From Candidatus Uhrbacteria bacterium (GTDB lineage: Bacteria > Patescibacteriota > Patescibacteriia > UBA9934 > GWF2-40-263), in assembly GCA_014239775.1 (NCBI GenBank), contig JAAZYG010000044.1:1-33983 (forward strand): a stretch of 33,983 nt of DNA. Direction: 5' to 3'. Both the position numbers and the translations under genes were made by a program. Every line of letters starts with the position of its first letter. Position 1 is the first letter of the stretch. The notes beneath the pieces were generated by a model that made no database searches, had not been told where the DNA came from, and saw nothing but the letters and a program-made list of their open reading frames with translations. Positions 7,462 to 14,935 of the stretch are shown here, piece after piece.

Positions 7462-8862
7462 TTATTCATTACAGACTCCTTCTAATACCCATTTATCAGC
7501 CTTGTTGATTTTTACATCAACAATCTTTCCTATAAACTTTGCATCTCCATGAAATCTAACGAGTTTCATTTCTCTTGAATTCCCATAACAATACCCTGGT
7601 TGTTTAGCCATTAATTCCTGTATTTTTTCTGGCATTGCAAGCATCTCATCTGTTATTTTTGGTTGCTCATAACGTTCAACCAAAACACTTACTGTTTGAT
7701 TTACAAACTTTTGATTTTTTTCGAATGTCCTTTTTTCCATCAATTCCTGAAGAACCTTCCATCTACGCTTCTTTTCGTCATTTGAAACATCATCTTTAAA
7801 AGCACGATGCGCTGCTGTACCTGAACGAACAGAATATCTGGCAGTATATGAAATATCAAAATCCGCCTCTTTATACATGTCGACAGTTTTATCAAATTGA
7901 TCCTCGCTCTCTCCAGAAAAACCTACAATAATGTCAGTACCTAATGCTATGTTAGGCAACTTTACTCTAATTCTTTTTACAACATCCAAATATTGCTCAG
8001 CTGTATATCTTCGATTCATTTTTCTAAGAACATCATTGTCTCCGGCCTGAACTGGCAAATGTATGAAATTTAAATGAGCCGGCAATGACATTGCATCTAT
8101 TATTTCATCTGTCATATGCACAGGATGAGGTGCTGTGTAGTGAAGTCTAGAAATTCCATCTACTTGGTTTATCTCCCACAAAAGAGCTGCAAAATTATCT
8201 TTATACGGATTATCTTTTGAAAAATTTTCTGGATCTGGCGCCTGATAGCTATTAACCGTTTGACCCAACAAAGTAACCTCAACACAACCATGCTCTGATA
8301 AATCGATTATCTCTGTCATAAGATCTTTAACTGATCTGTTTTTTTCCAACCCTCTTGAAAATGGCACCACACAATATGTACAAAATTTATTACATCCAGT
8401 CTGGATACTTACATACGCTTGCACCTTTGTATTTCTATCTGGTATTACTTTTAAATAATCCTCAACAATATCATCACTGTTTACAAGCTCTGGACGTATC
8501 TCCCCTATCCACCTAGGCAACTGCCCCATGTCAGCTGTAGGAAAATACAAATCTACAATCGGCATTTTTTTTAAAAACACACCAGCCCTATCTCTGCCTG
8601 GCATACAACCAGTAATTCCAATTATAACTTTTGGATTTTTTCTTTTTATTTTTTTAAACTCATTAATCTTTCCAAACACACGATCTTCAGCGCTTTGCCT
8701 TACAGAACATGTGTTGATCAAAATAAAATCAGCATCAACAACCTCATCAATAGACTCAAACCCAATATTTTGCAATATTGTTGCAACTCTTTCTGAATCA
8801 TTCTTATTCATCTGACAACCATAAGTAATCAAATGATATTTTGGTGTGACCTGCTCTTGCAT
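7462..8862 (-). CDS. miaB: tRNA-2-methylthio-N6-dimethylallyladenosine synthase
   Basis: MiaB is a radical-SAM methylthiotransferase that adds a methylthio group to i6A37. The 466-residue protein shows the N-terminal UPF0004 domain with three auxiliary-cluster cysteines (TYGCQMNKNDSE, INTCSVRQ, GITGCMPG), the radical-SAM CxxxCxxC as GCNKFCTYCVVP near residue 155, GTDIIVGFSGE downstream, and a C-terminal TRAM domain that binds tRNA. Order and length are canonical. It heads the miaB-miaA operon. No Shine-Dalgarno precedes ATG 8862; an 11-base motif (TGGTAATCTCA on the minus strand) that also precedes dnaE lies seven bases upstream. Confidence 0.97.
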   Translation of the reverse strand: MQEQVTPKYHLITYGCQMNKNDSERVATILQNIGFESIDEVVDADFILINTCSVRQSAEDRVFGKINEFKKIKRKNPKVIIGITGCMPGRDRAGVFLKKMPIVDLYFPTADMGQLPRWIGEIRPELVNSDDIVEDYLKVIPDRNTKVQAYVSIQTGCNKFCTYCVVPFSRGLEKNRSVKDLMTEIIDLSEHGCVEVTLLGQTVNSYQAPDPENFSKDNPYKDNFAALLWEINQVDGISRLHYTAPHPVHMTDEIIDAMSLPAHLNFIHLPVQAGDNDVLRKMNRRYTAEQYLDVVKRIRVKLPNIALGTDIIVGFSGESEDQFDKTVDMYKEADFDISYTARYSVRSGTAAHRAFKDDVSNDEKKRRWKVLQELMEKRTFEKNQKFVNQTVSVLVERYEQPKITDEMLAMPEKIQELMAKQPGYCYGNSREMKLVRFHGDAKFIGKIVDVKINKADKWVLEGVCNE

Positions 8863-8905
8863 ATACGCATGAGATTACCAGAAACAGAAAAAACTATCTA
8901 GACAA

Positions 8906-8930
8906 ATAAAAAAAGCCCTTTTGGGCTATT
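8906..8930 (-). terminator. Intrinsic terminator of the 162-aa gene
   Basis: On the minus strand AGCCC-AAAA-GGGCT forms a perfect five-bp stem and is followed by TTTTTTTATT. It lies 20 bases after the stop of the minus-strand gene at 8950, so it separates that gene from miaB. Confidence 0.8.
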
Positions 8931-8949
8931 GAGTGAGTTTGCAAAAGTA

Positions 8950-9438
8950 TTAGCAAACTTGGTGCGCGTCGTCATTGAGACTAATTCCTAAAATCATGGC
9001 ACATGCGCAAAAATACACGCGTAGATAAGAAACAACATGATTTTGATCAACTGCAACCCTTGGGTAAGCAACATATTCTTGATCCAAACCACCTTCACGC
9101 TCTCTAATCTCAGAGCTGAGACTCATTGAAAGTGCTGCAGCCTGACGCATGACCTCTGGTCTAATTTCCTCTAACTTAAAAGAAATACGTGCGACATAAT
9201 CAACATCTGACTCTAATGACAACCTCTTCACATCTGCGCTTGAAATAACAATATCTTTAGATTGATCAAATACGCGATTGATGTGATGTGAGATCAAACG
9301 TGCAGTTTCAATGGTTCCATTTGTACTTTTCATTGAATTTGTTAAATATGCAACAAATTCAGGCGATTTTGGAAAAAAAACATTGAAAACACTTAAAATT
9401 CTTGGATCTCCCTTACTAAGCTGTAAAATATTATTCAT
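8950..9438 (-). CDS. Hypothetical protein (162 aa) with strong RBS
   Basis: The track begins at 9474, but ATG 9438 (MNNILQL) is preceded five bases upstream by AGGAGG, so this start is chosen, giving 162 residues. The earlier ATG falls within the -10 region of the promoter described below and cannot be used from it. The protein is mostly helical and soluble with a C-terminal cysteine-containing hydrophobic stretch (YLRVYFCACAMILGISL) that could be a buried helix or a weak membrane segment. I recognise no family. It is monocistronic: own promoter, own Shine-Dalgarno and own terminator. It is divergent from the 772-residue gene, and the two could share the control region. Confidence 0.75.
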   Translation of the reverse strand: MNNILQLSKGDPRILSVFNVFFPKSPEFVAYLTNSMKSTNGTIETARLISHHINRVFDQSKDIVISSADVKRLSLESDVDYVARISFKLEEIRPEVMRQAAALSMSLSSEIREREGGLDQEYVAYPRVAVDQNHVVSYLRVYFCACAMILGISLNDDAHQVC

Positions 9439-9472
9439 TTCATCCTCCTGTCCTTGCCTAATACAGCAAGTC

Positions 9473-9501
9473 AAAGTATCATGAAATCATCAATATGTCA
9501 A
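9473..9501 (-). promoter_or_regulatory. Sigma70-type promoter of the 162-aa gene
   Basis: On the minus strand the consensus -35 TTGACA is followed by a 17-base spacer and TACTTT; GATACT two bases earlier is an alternative -10. The predicted transcript would have an untranslated leader of about 25-30 bases that contains the AGGAGG site, in agreement with the start at 9438. Confidence 0.65.
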
Positions 9502-9541
9502 TAAATGAGACATAATCATCTTTTAATTAAACAAACAAACT

Positions 9542-11860
9542 ATGCCTAGATCAGCCAAAAAAGAATCATCTCCTTCATCATCTGAAATGGAGATGCAACC
9601 TGTTCAAAAAGAACAAGCACAACAATCACCTGACGTTCATGTAATTAATCCAGAAACAGACCTACTTACAGAAGGTGAACTTGCGGCACTTTTTATGCCA
9701 GATGGTCAAGAATATAACGCAACAGTCATTCAAGACAACAATGAATCTGGACGCGTTGTAGCTTTTGAAAATGGACAAGTTTTATCAACAAGCCAAATGG
9801 AAGAATCTGCAAGATCAGAAGCTGCAGAATCATATGAATCTATTTCAAATGCAATGCAAAGTGCAGTAGATGCAGTAATTGTTGCGTCTGGTCTAAAAGG
9901 TGCTGAAGCAGATAAAATCAGAAACACACTGCATGAACAAGAATCACAATTATTATTAGAAGCAGTTCTTACAGACAACCCAGAAAAGTCTATGGTTGAT
10001 TTGGTGCAAAAAGCCGTAGACTCAAATGAAAATATTCAAGATGCAATTCTAGAAGGAAAAACATTCGCACTGAGTGATGCATTGAGTGAAAAAATGCATG
10101 CAACAGAAGCAGCTCGTCAAGCAGAACAAAACGGTGATGAATCCGCTTATCAAGATGCTATAAATCAAATTTATGCATCTGAAAACCTAATAAACGGACT
10201 TAGAAACGAACTACATCCGAATGCAGACTCAGAAGAAGTTGAACAAATTGCACTTGATACACGTGGTGCGGTTGAGGTACGAGCAAATCCAATCTATGAC
10301 CAAGGAATAGAAGCTGTTAAAGCCAGACTAACTCAGCTTGAAACAGACATGAACAGTGCTGATAAAGAAAACAATGAAATTGCGTGGAATATTGCAAGAA
10401 CAGAATACGACCAACATAGTGCAATAATGCCAGTTCTTGAATTAGCACAAAACGTAAAAGACACAGTACATACAATTGAAGATCAATTGCGTAGTGCACG
10501 ACTAAGTGCAGCGATAGATGCAACAGAGACAAACACAGAGATTACTTATGCAACAGGAATTGCAGAAGGTTTAGAACAAGGAATTAAACAGGTAGAAGAT
10601 GCGATGCGTGAAGTAGACGCAAGCCCAGCAACAAAAGAAGCAGAAGGTACGTATCAGTCACTTACAGCTGACAGAAAAACACTGCAAAAAAACTTAGGTG
10701 AATGGCAACAATATCTAAAAGGCCTAAACAGACAATATGAAAACCTTGTAAATACAGAAGTGATGCCTACACTTGAACAAAATAAAGCAGTAGAAAACGA
10801 CCAAATAGCAATGTATAGACTGCTAGAAGATCAATACATGAGCAATCCTGAAAGAACCATGGAATATGTACACAGCATTGTTGAAAACGGACAAAGTAAT
10901 GAATATGTGCGTAAAGTAGTACAACTGTTTGAAGCAGATGTTAAAACAGGAGTAATAAATGAAACAGTAGATGCTATTATTTATGACCAAGAAATTGGAG
11001 ATGAATTAGACATTGCTGATTCTGATATACTCAGTAGTGAAAAAATTACAGAAACAGAAAGCACCGAAAGAAAATACGATCTTGGGAATGAAGTAACGAT
11101 TGTAAGAAGTAACGGAAAGGAAGAGAGTGGATGGACAATAGCTCAGATGTTTGATGAGAATGATAAATATGATTATAGGGTAATTAGAGATGCAGTTGAT
11201 TATGAGGACCTAAAAAGATTAGCTGAAACTACAACTACAACATTTGAAGAATATAAAACAACATTTGATAGTGGTGAAAAAATACCAATGTGGAGAAATG
11301 TAAGAGAAGGCGATATTGTTGGTGGTGAAGCACTGTCTGAAGACCTTTTGGACACTGTGCCCGATATGAAAGTACCTGAAATGAGAGAAGCAGATCCTTC
11401 TGTGATCATAGACGATGAACATAAGAAAGAATTAGATAAAGATCAGGCTACAAAAACAGAAACAATGGAAGATGAATTCTTTGATAAAGGTAAAATACAT
11501 GACACAGAAATAGCGCTAGAAATACCAGAAGGATCAATGCAACTATTTAAAGAATTACATGCGGAGGTAATTAAAGCACTTAATGAATCAAAAATTACAC
11601 CTGAAGCAATGCAATTGCCTAGTTGGGATGCTATAATGAACCCGCCTGAGCCAAAAACAAGACTAAAAAAATTCATGAGTCGATTTGGTAAAACTCAACA
11701 AGAGAAAAATTTTGAAAAATTTTTGGAAGTAAAATATGACGTACTGGACCGAGGTCTTGTAAAAATATCAGAAGCAGCAAAAGCCAGAATGCGCAAATCT
11801 ATTAGCAACTTAGAAAGTAAGGGTGTTAATCTATTTAGTATTCCTATTAGCAGACCATAG
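9542..11860 (+). CDS. Large acidic helical protein, unknown (772 aa)
   Basis: The protein is strongly acidic and Q/E-rich, with no signal peptide or membrane segment. The first 25 residues are S/P/Q-rich and look disordered. Residues about 80-470 are a long run of predicted helix with heptad-like spacing, suggesting a coiled-coil rod. Around residues 510-560 a small compact region (EVTIVRSNGKEESGWTIAQM, then a helix EDLKRLAE) looks like a short beta domain of the RSNGxxExGW type that I associate, from memory and with low certainty, with uncharacterised Patescibacteria proteins. The C-terminus is basic and helical. It is monocistronic, ending in a bidirectional terminator. Start ATG 9542 lacks a Shine-Dalgarno. 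A structural or scaffold role is possible but unproven. Confidence 0.8.
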   Translation: MPRSAKKESSPSSSEMEMQPVQKEQAQQSPDVHVINPETDLLTEGELAALFMPDGQEYNATVIQDNNESGRVVAFENGQVLSTSQMEESARSEAAESYESISNAMQSAVDAVIVASGLKGAEADKIRNTLHEQESQLLLEAVLTDNPEKSMVDLVQKAVDSNENIQDAILEGKTFALSDALSEKMHATEAARQAEQNGDESAYQDAINQIYASENLINGLRNELHPNADSEEVEQIALDTRGAVEVRANPIYDQGIEAVKARLTQLETDMNSADKENNEIAWNIARTEYDQHSAIMPVLELAQNVKDTVHTIEDQLRSARLSAAIDATETNTEITYATGIAEGLEQGIKQVEDAMREVDASPATKEAEGTYQSLTADRKTLQKNLGEWQQYLKGLNRQYENLVNTEVMPTLEQNKAVENDQIAMYRLLEDQYMSNPERTMEYVHSIVENGQSNEYVRKVVQLFEADVKTGVINETVDAIIYDQEIGDELDIADSDILSSEKITETESTERKYDLGNEVTIVRSNGKEESGWTIAQMFDENDKYDYRVIRDAVDYEDLKRLAETTTTTFEEYKTTFDSGEKIPMWRNVREGDIVGGEALSEDLLDTVPDMKVPEMREADPSVIIDDEHKKELDKDQATKTETMEDEFFDKGKIHDTEIALEIPEGSMQLFKELHAEVIKALNESKITPEAMQLPSWDAIMNPPEPKTRLKKFMSRFGKTQQEKNFEKFLEVKYDVLDRGLVKISEAAKARMRKSISNLESKGVNLFSIPISRP

Positions 11861-11862
11861 TA

Positions 11863-11910
11863 CAGTGTAATAAAAAACAGTCCCTAATGGGACTGTTTTT
11901 TATTACACTG
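11863..11910. terminator. Bidirectional intrinsic terminator, 22-bp perfect stem
   Basis: Two perfect 22-base inverted arms (CAGTGTAATAAAAAACAGTCCC and its complement) flank a TAAT loop. The core ACAGTCCC/GGGACTGT is flanked by TTTTTT on either strand, so it can stop transcription from both the 772-residue gene and the convergent thrS. The thrS stop codon (11903-11905) lies inside the right arm. Confidence 0.9.
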
Positions 11911-13645
11911 GAAATTTAGCAAATTTTTGTGCTTGTTTAATAAGCTCCCCTGCCTTTATTTTTAAATCTTCATCTACACCAAAAACGTTCACTGTAAAAT
12001 CTCCACCAGCAACCTCCTTATCTCCTATAACAATAGTCCATGGAATCTTATTTATTGCAGCTGTCCTTATTTTTTTACCAACACCTTCATCTGATGAATC
12101 TATCTCGACCCTTATATTAGCTTCCAATAATTTATCCTGCACATCTTGTGTAAACAACTTATGATCTCCACCAACGGTAACTAACTGAATTTGTACTGGT
12201 GCTAACCAAAATGGAAATACACCAACATAGTGTTCGATAAGCACACCAGTAAAACGCTCTATAGATCCTGAGATTGCACGATGAATCATAACAGGACGCT
12301 TCTTTTGACCATCTGAATCTGTATACTCAAGTTCAAATCTCTCTGGTTGATTAAAATCTAATTGAATTGTAGCTACCTGCCATTCCCTGCCAATTGCATC
12401 CTGTGCTATAAAATCTATCTTTGGCCCATAAAATGCAGCCTCACCAACACCAACCTCATACTCTCTACCAATATCTTCAAGCATTTCACGCATAGTATCA
12501 ACGGAATTCTTCCACAACTGCTCAGAACCTAAGTATTTATCCATATCCTCAGTATCATGAGTAGACAATCTTATACGTAACGACATTTCAAATGCATTAT
12601 AAAACTGACTAATTATCTCATATATATTCATCACCTCTTGTTTGATCTGGTCTGGCATACAAAATATATGACCATCATCCTGGGTTAAAGACCTAACACG
12701 TGTCAATCCTTGTAACTGCCCCGTATTCTCATCCCTATATACAGTTGTAACCTCTGAAAACCTAACTGGCAAATCCCTATATGACCTCTGCTCTGAAGCA
12801 TAAATTTGCGCATGATGAGGGCAATTCATTGGTTTTAACACAAACTTTTCATCTGTCTTTTTTGATGAAACATGAAAAATATCATCTGCAAACTTATCCC
12901 AATGTCCTGATTTTTTATATAGATCAATTTTTGCCATATGTGGAATCCACACTCGCTGATAACCATAGGGCTTCATCAAATGACTAACGAACCCTTCTAA
13001 CTTTTCTCTTATAACAGTCCCTTTTGGTGTAAACAATGGAAGACCAGAACCTACCAACGGAGAGAATGTAAACAAACCAAGCTTGGCACCAATTTTTCTG
13101 TGATCACGTTTTTTTGCCTCCTCAAGCATTGATAAATATGCCTTCAACTCATCTTTTTCTATAAAGCAGGTTCCGTATATTCTTGTAAGCATCTTATTCT
13201 TTTCATCACCACGCCAATACGCACCAGCAATAGAAAGAAGCTTAAAATTCCTCAAAACTTTTTTAGGTTCATCACAATGTCCACCACGACACAAATCACT
13301 AAACTCACCAGACTTATATGATGTTAATGTTTGGTCTTCAGAAGAAAACTCATTAATCAATTCAAGTTTGTATTCATTATCACTAAACATTTCTTTTGCT
13401 TCATCAACAGATATTTCAGATCTTTCAAATCCATTCCAAGACTTTAGAAGTTCTTTCATTCTTTTTTGAATTTTAGACAAATCATCTTCTGTAATCTTTA
13501 TATCACCGAAATCAAAATCATAATAAAACCCATCTTTAATAGCTGGACCAATGGTCCTTTTTGTATTTGGCCATAAATCAATAACAGCTGCTGCCAACAA
13601 ATGAGCACATGAATGCCTTAAATTATCTAAGGAAGAATTTTCCAT
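11903..13645 (-). CDS. thrS: Threonyl-tRNA synthetase, lacking TGS domain
   Basis: ThrRS charges tRNA(Thr). The 580-residue protein starts directly at the N2 editing domain: HSCAHLL near residue 10 supplies the HxxxH and CRGGHC near residue 118 the second half of the editing site. The class II core follows with MNCPHH, LTQDDGHIFC and MIHRAISGSIERF, whose Cys, His and His bind the catalytic zinc. The C-terminal anticodon-binding domain ends at KFAKFPV. Compared with the E. coli enzyme of about 640 residues, the N-terminal TGS domain is missing, while editing is retained. The gene is monocistronic, preceded by a T-box leader and closed by the shared terminator. No Shine-Dalgarno is visible. Confidence 0.97.
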   Translation of the reverse strand: MENSSLDNLRHSCAHLLAAAVIDLWPNTKRTIGPAIKDGFYYDFDFGDIKITEDDLSKIQKRMKELLKSWNGFERSEISVDEAKEMFSDNEYKLELINEFSSEDQTLTSYKSGEFSDLCRGGHCDEPKKVLRNFKLLSIAGAYWRGDEKNKMLTRIYGTCFIEKDELKAYLSMLEEAKKRDHRKIGAKLGLFTFSPLVGSGLPLFTPKGTVIREKLEGFVSHLMKPYGYQRVWIPHMAKIDLYKKSGHWDKFADDIFHVSSKKTDEKFVLKPMNCPHHAQIYASEQRSYRDLPVRFSEVTTVYRDENTGQLQGLTRVRSLTQDDGHIFCMPDQIKQEVMNIYEIISQFYNAFEMSLRIRLSTHDTEDMDKYLGSEQLWKNSVDTMREMLEDIGREYEVGVGEAAFYGPKIDFIAQDAIGREWQVATIQLDFNQPERFELEYTDSDGQKKRPVMIHRAISGSIERFTGVLIEHYVGVFPFWLAPVQIQLVTVGGDHKLFTQDVQDKLLEANIRVEIDSSDEGVGKKIRTAAINKIPWTIVIGDKEVAGGDFTVNVFGVDEDLKIKAGELIKQAQKFAKFPV

Positions 13646-13679
13646 ATTATTTCACTTACAATGTATAAAATTAAGTAAT

Positions 13680-13920
13680 AAAAAAGCTCACGTTTCCGTG
13701 AAACTTGGGATCCCACTAAATAAATAGGGACGGTTCCACCCAAATTGTTGCAAGGTTTACTCTCCTTAACAACCACTCATTTGTGTTCTAACGGGAACAA
13801 CACGATCGTGTTACCAATAACTAAGTAGGATAGTATTTATATCTGTTCTGCGTTTAAAGCTCTCAGCCATGGCTTTAAATCTCTGTCAATTGCTCCAGAC
13901 ATAACATGTTCCTAACGATA
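13680..13920 (-). promoter_or_regulatory. T-box riboswitch (tRNA-Thr sensing) controlling thrS
   Basis: Read on the minus strand, the leader carries the T-box signature TTTGGGTGGAACCGTCCC (canonical GGGTGGNACCGC). Its TGGA bulge would pair with the uncharged tRNA 3' end UCCA. Downstream, AAGTTTCACG-GAAA-CGTGAGCTT is a terminator hairpin with a GNRA loop followed by TTTTTT at 13685-13680. The antiterminator can form by TTTGGG pairing with CCCAAG, which overlaps the terminator's 5' arm, giving mutually exclusive folds. Stem I closes with TAGGA (13914-13910) against TCCTA. Just 5' of the closing strand, ACT (13834-13832), followed by A, is a plausible Thr specifier codon; ACA in GAACAG is an alternative. 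The target thrS starts about 35 bases after the terminator. Confidence 0.9.
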
Positions 13921-13925
13921 CATAT

Positions 13926-13954
13926 AGAATAAACAAGGTTTAATATCTAGTCAA
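13926..13954 (-). promoter_or_regulatory. Promoter of the T-box-thrS transcript
   Basis: On the minus strand TTGACT, a 17-base spacer and TATTCT form a good sigma70-type promoter. It sits immediately after the T-run of the upstream gene's terminator and about 10 bases before the T-box Stem I, matching the expected start of the leader RNA. Confidence 0.7.
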
Positions 13955-13983
13955 GAAAAAAACCCTCTCACAATGAAAGGGTT
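13955..13983 (-). terminator. Intrinsic terminator of the EEP-family gene
   Basis: On the minus strand AACCCTTTCA-TTG-TGAGAGGGTT forms a stem with one mismatch, followed by a seven-T run. It lies four bases after the EEP gene's stop and directly before the thrS promoter. Confidence 0.8.
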
Positions 13984-13987
13984 ATAG

Positions 13988-14860
13988 CTATTTAAGAATG
14001 AATTCTCCAAGTACAGGATAATGATCTGAATGATCTACATCCTGTAATACTGCATAAGAACAGATCTCCCAATCACCTTCTGTGCACAAAATAAAATCAA
14101 GTGTACGATTTGGTTTATGATTGCAAGCATCATCCTTAAACATTGTAGGATATGTGTAATCTGACATTTGATCTTCATGATGTGGAACACGAAAACCTGC
14201 ATCAAAAAACAATTTAAATGATTCATCACCTACATAGCTACCGGGGTCCGGGTCACCAGACTTGAATGGACCTACTGGAAGACCGGGTAGAACAGCATTA
14301 AAATCACCCAAAATGATTATTGGTACATCGCCGTACTTATCACGCATGTTCTGTATACGTTCAAGGATATATCTGACTTGAACAGATCTTAAGTGTGGAT
14401 CATATGGATGTAAGTGTACGTTACCAACCCAAATTTGTTTACCACAAAACTCATATGGTGCCAATGTAAAACCACATGTTGCAAGACCATAAACCTTACC
14501 TGGTAAATCATGATAAACAGCAGTGTCTGGTAAATGTACTCTTGCTAGGTTACTTAAAAGAACATTGTCATACCTAAAACCCCAAGTTCCAACTATGTGA
14601 CGTAATGCATTTTTAAAACCTGCTTTACGATAAATCTCAAATTGAGGATCAGAAAATGGAGATAAGTTATGCCGCACTTCCTGTAAACCAACTATGTCTA
14701 CTTTTTTTGAAAGCCTGGCTAACCAACCACTAATACGCTTTGGATAAACTCTGGATTCACCAATGCGCGCAAGTAGCTTACGCCAAAATCCAGGTACATC
14801 AGATGGACCTAGTCCACAATGAGTATTGTATGTCATTACTCTTAGTTTGCGTTTCAACAT
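13988..14860 (-). CDS. Endonuclease/exonuclease/phosphatase (EEP) family hydrolase
   Basis: The 290-residue protein has the metal-dependent EEP fold shared by exonuclease III, DNase I, sphingomyelinases and inositol phosphatases. Motifs in order: RVMTYNTH (metal-binding Asn), VGLQEVR (catalytic Glu), VGNVHLHP, LGDFNA near residue 193 (Asp/Asn), LDFIL, and SDHYPVLGEF at the C-terminus (the Asp-His pair). No signal peptide or membrane segment is seen, so action in the cytoplasm is likely, although some family members are exported by other routes. Substrate cannot be told: the lack of clear AP-endonuclease features argues against ExoIII proper. It is monocistronic, with an exceptionally strong Shine-Dalgarno and its own terminator. 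Confidence 0.88.
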   Translation of the reverse strand: MLKRKLRVMTYNTHCGLGPSDVPGFWRKLLARIGESRVYPKRISGWLARLSKKVDIVGLQEVRHNLSPFSDPQFEIYRKAGFKNALRHIVGTWGFRYDNVLLSNLARVHLPDTAVYHDLPGKVYGLATCGFTLAPYEFCGKQIWVGNVHLHPYDPHLRSVQVRYILERIQNMRDKYGDVPIIILGDFNAVLPGLPVGPFKSGDPDPGSYVGDESFKLFFDAGFRVPHHEDQMSDYTYPTMFKDDACNHKPNRTLDFILCTEGDWEICSYAVLQDVDHSDHYPVLGEFILK

Positions 14861-14862
14861 GC

Positions 14863-14873
14863 ATCACCTCCTT
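14863..14873 (-). promoter_or_regulatory. Exceptionally strong Shine-Dalgarno
   Basis: The minus strand reads AAGGAGGTGAT, an 11-base match to the usual 16S anti-Shine-Dalgarno, two bases before the EEP ATG (the GGAGG core is seven bases away). Nearly every other gene here lacks any recognisable site, so it stands out. Confidence 0.85.
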
Positions 14874-14885
14874 CTATTTTGAAAC

Positions 14886-14922
14886 GTTCTAATTAGCACA
14901 ATAAAATCATGCTAACAGAAAC
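14886..14922. repeat. Imperfect inverted repeat upstream of EEP gene
   Basis: The arms gttctAAttagca and tgctaaCagaaac are complementary over most of their length around an 11-base AT loop. No T-run follows on either strand, so this looks more like an operator or an mRNA leader hairpin than a terminator. It lies between the EEP ribosome-binding site and the upstream gene's stop. Confidence 0.4.
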
Positions 14923-14935
14923 ATCCCAAAATTAA

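Noticed and set aside
9439-9474. Upstream start of the 174-residue version of the minus-strand gene
   Set aside because: That ATG lies at the -10 element of the detected promoter, and the internal ATG 9438 has a strong AGGAGG at proper spacing.
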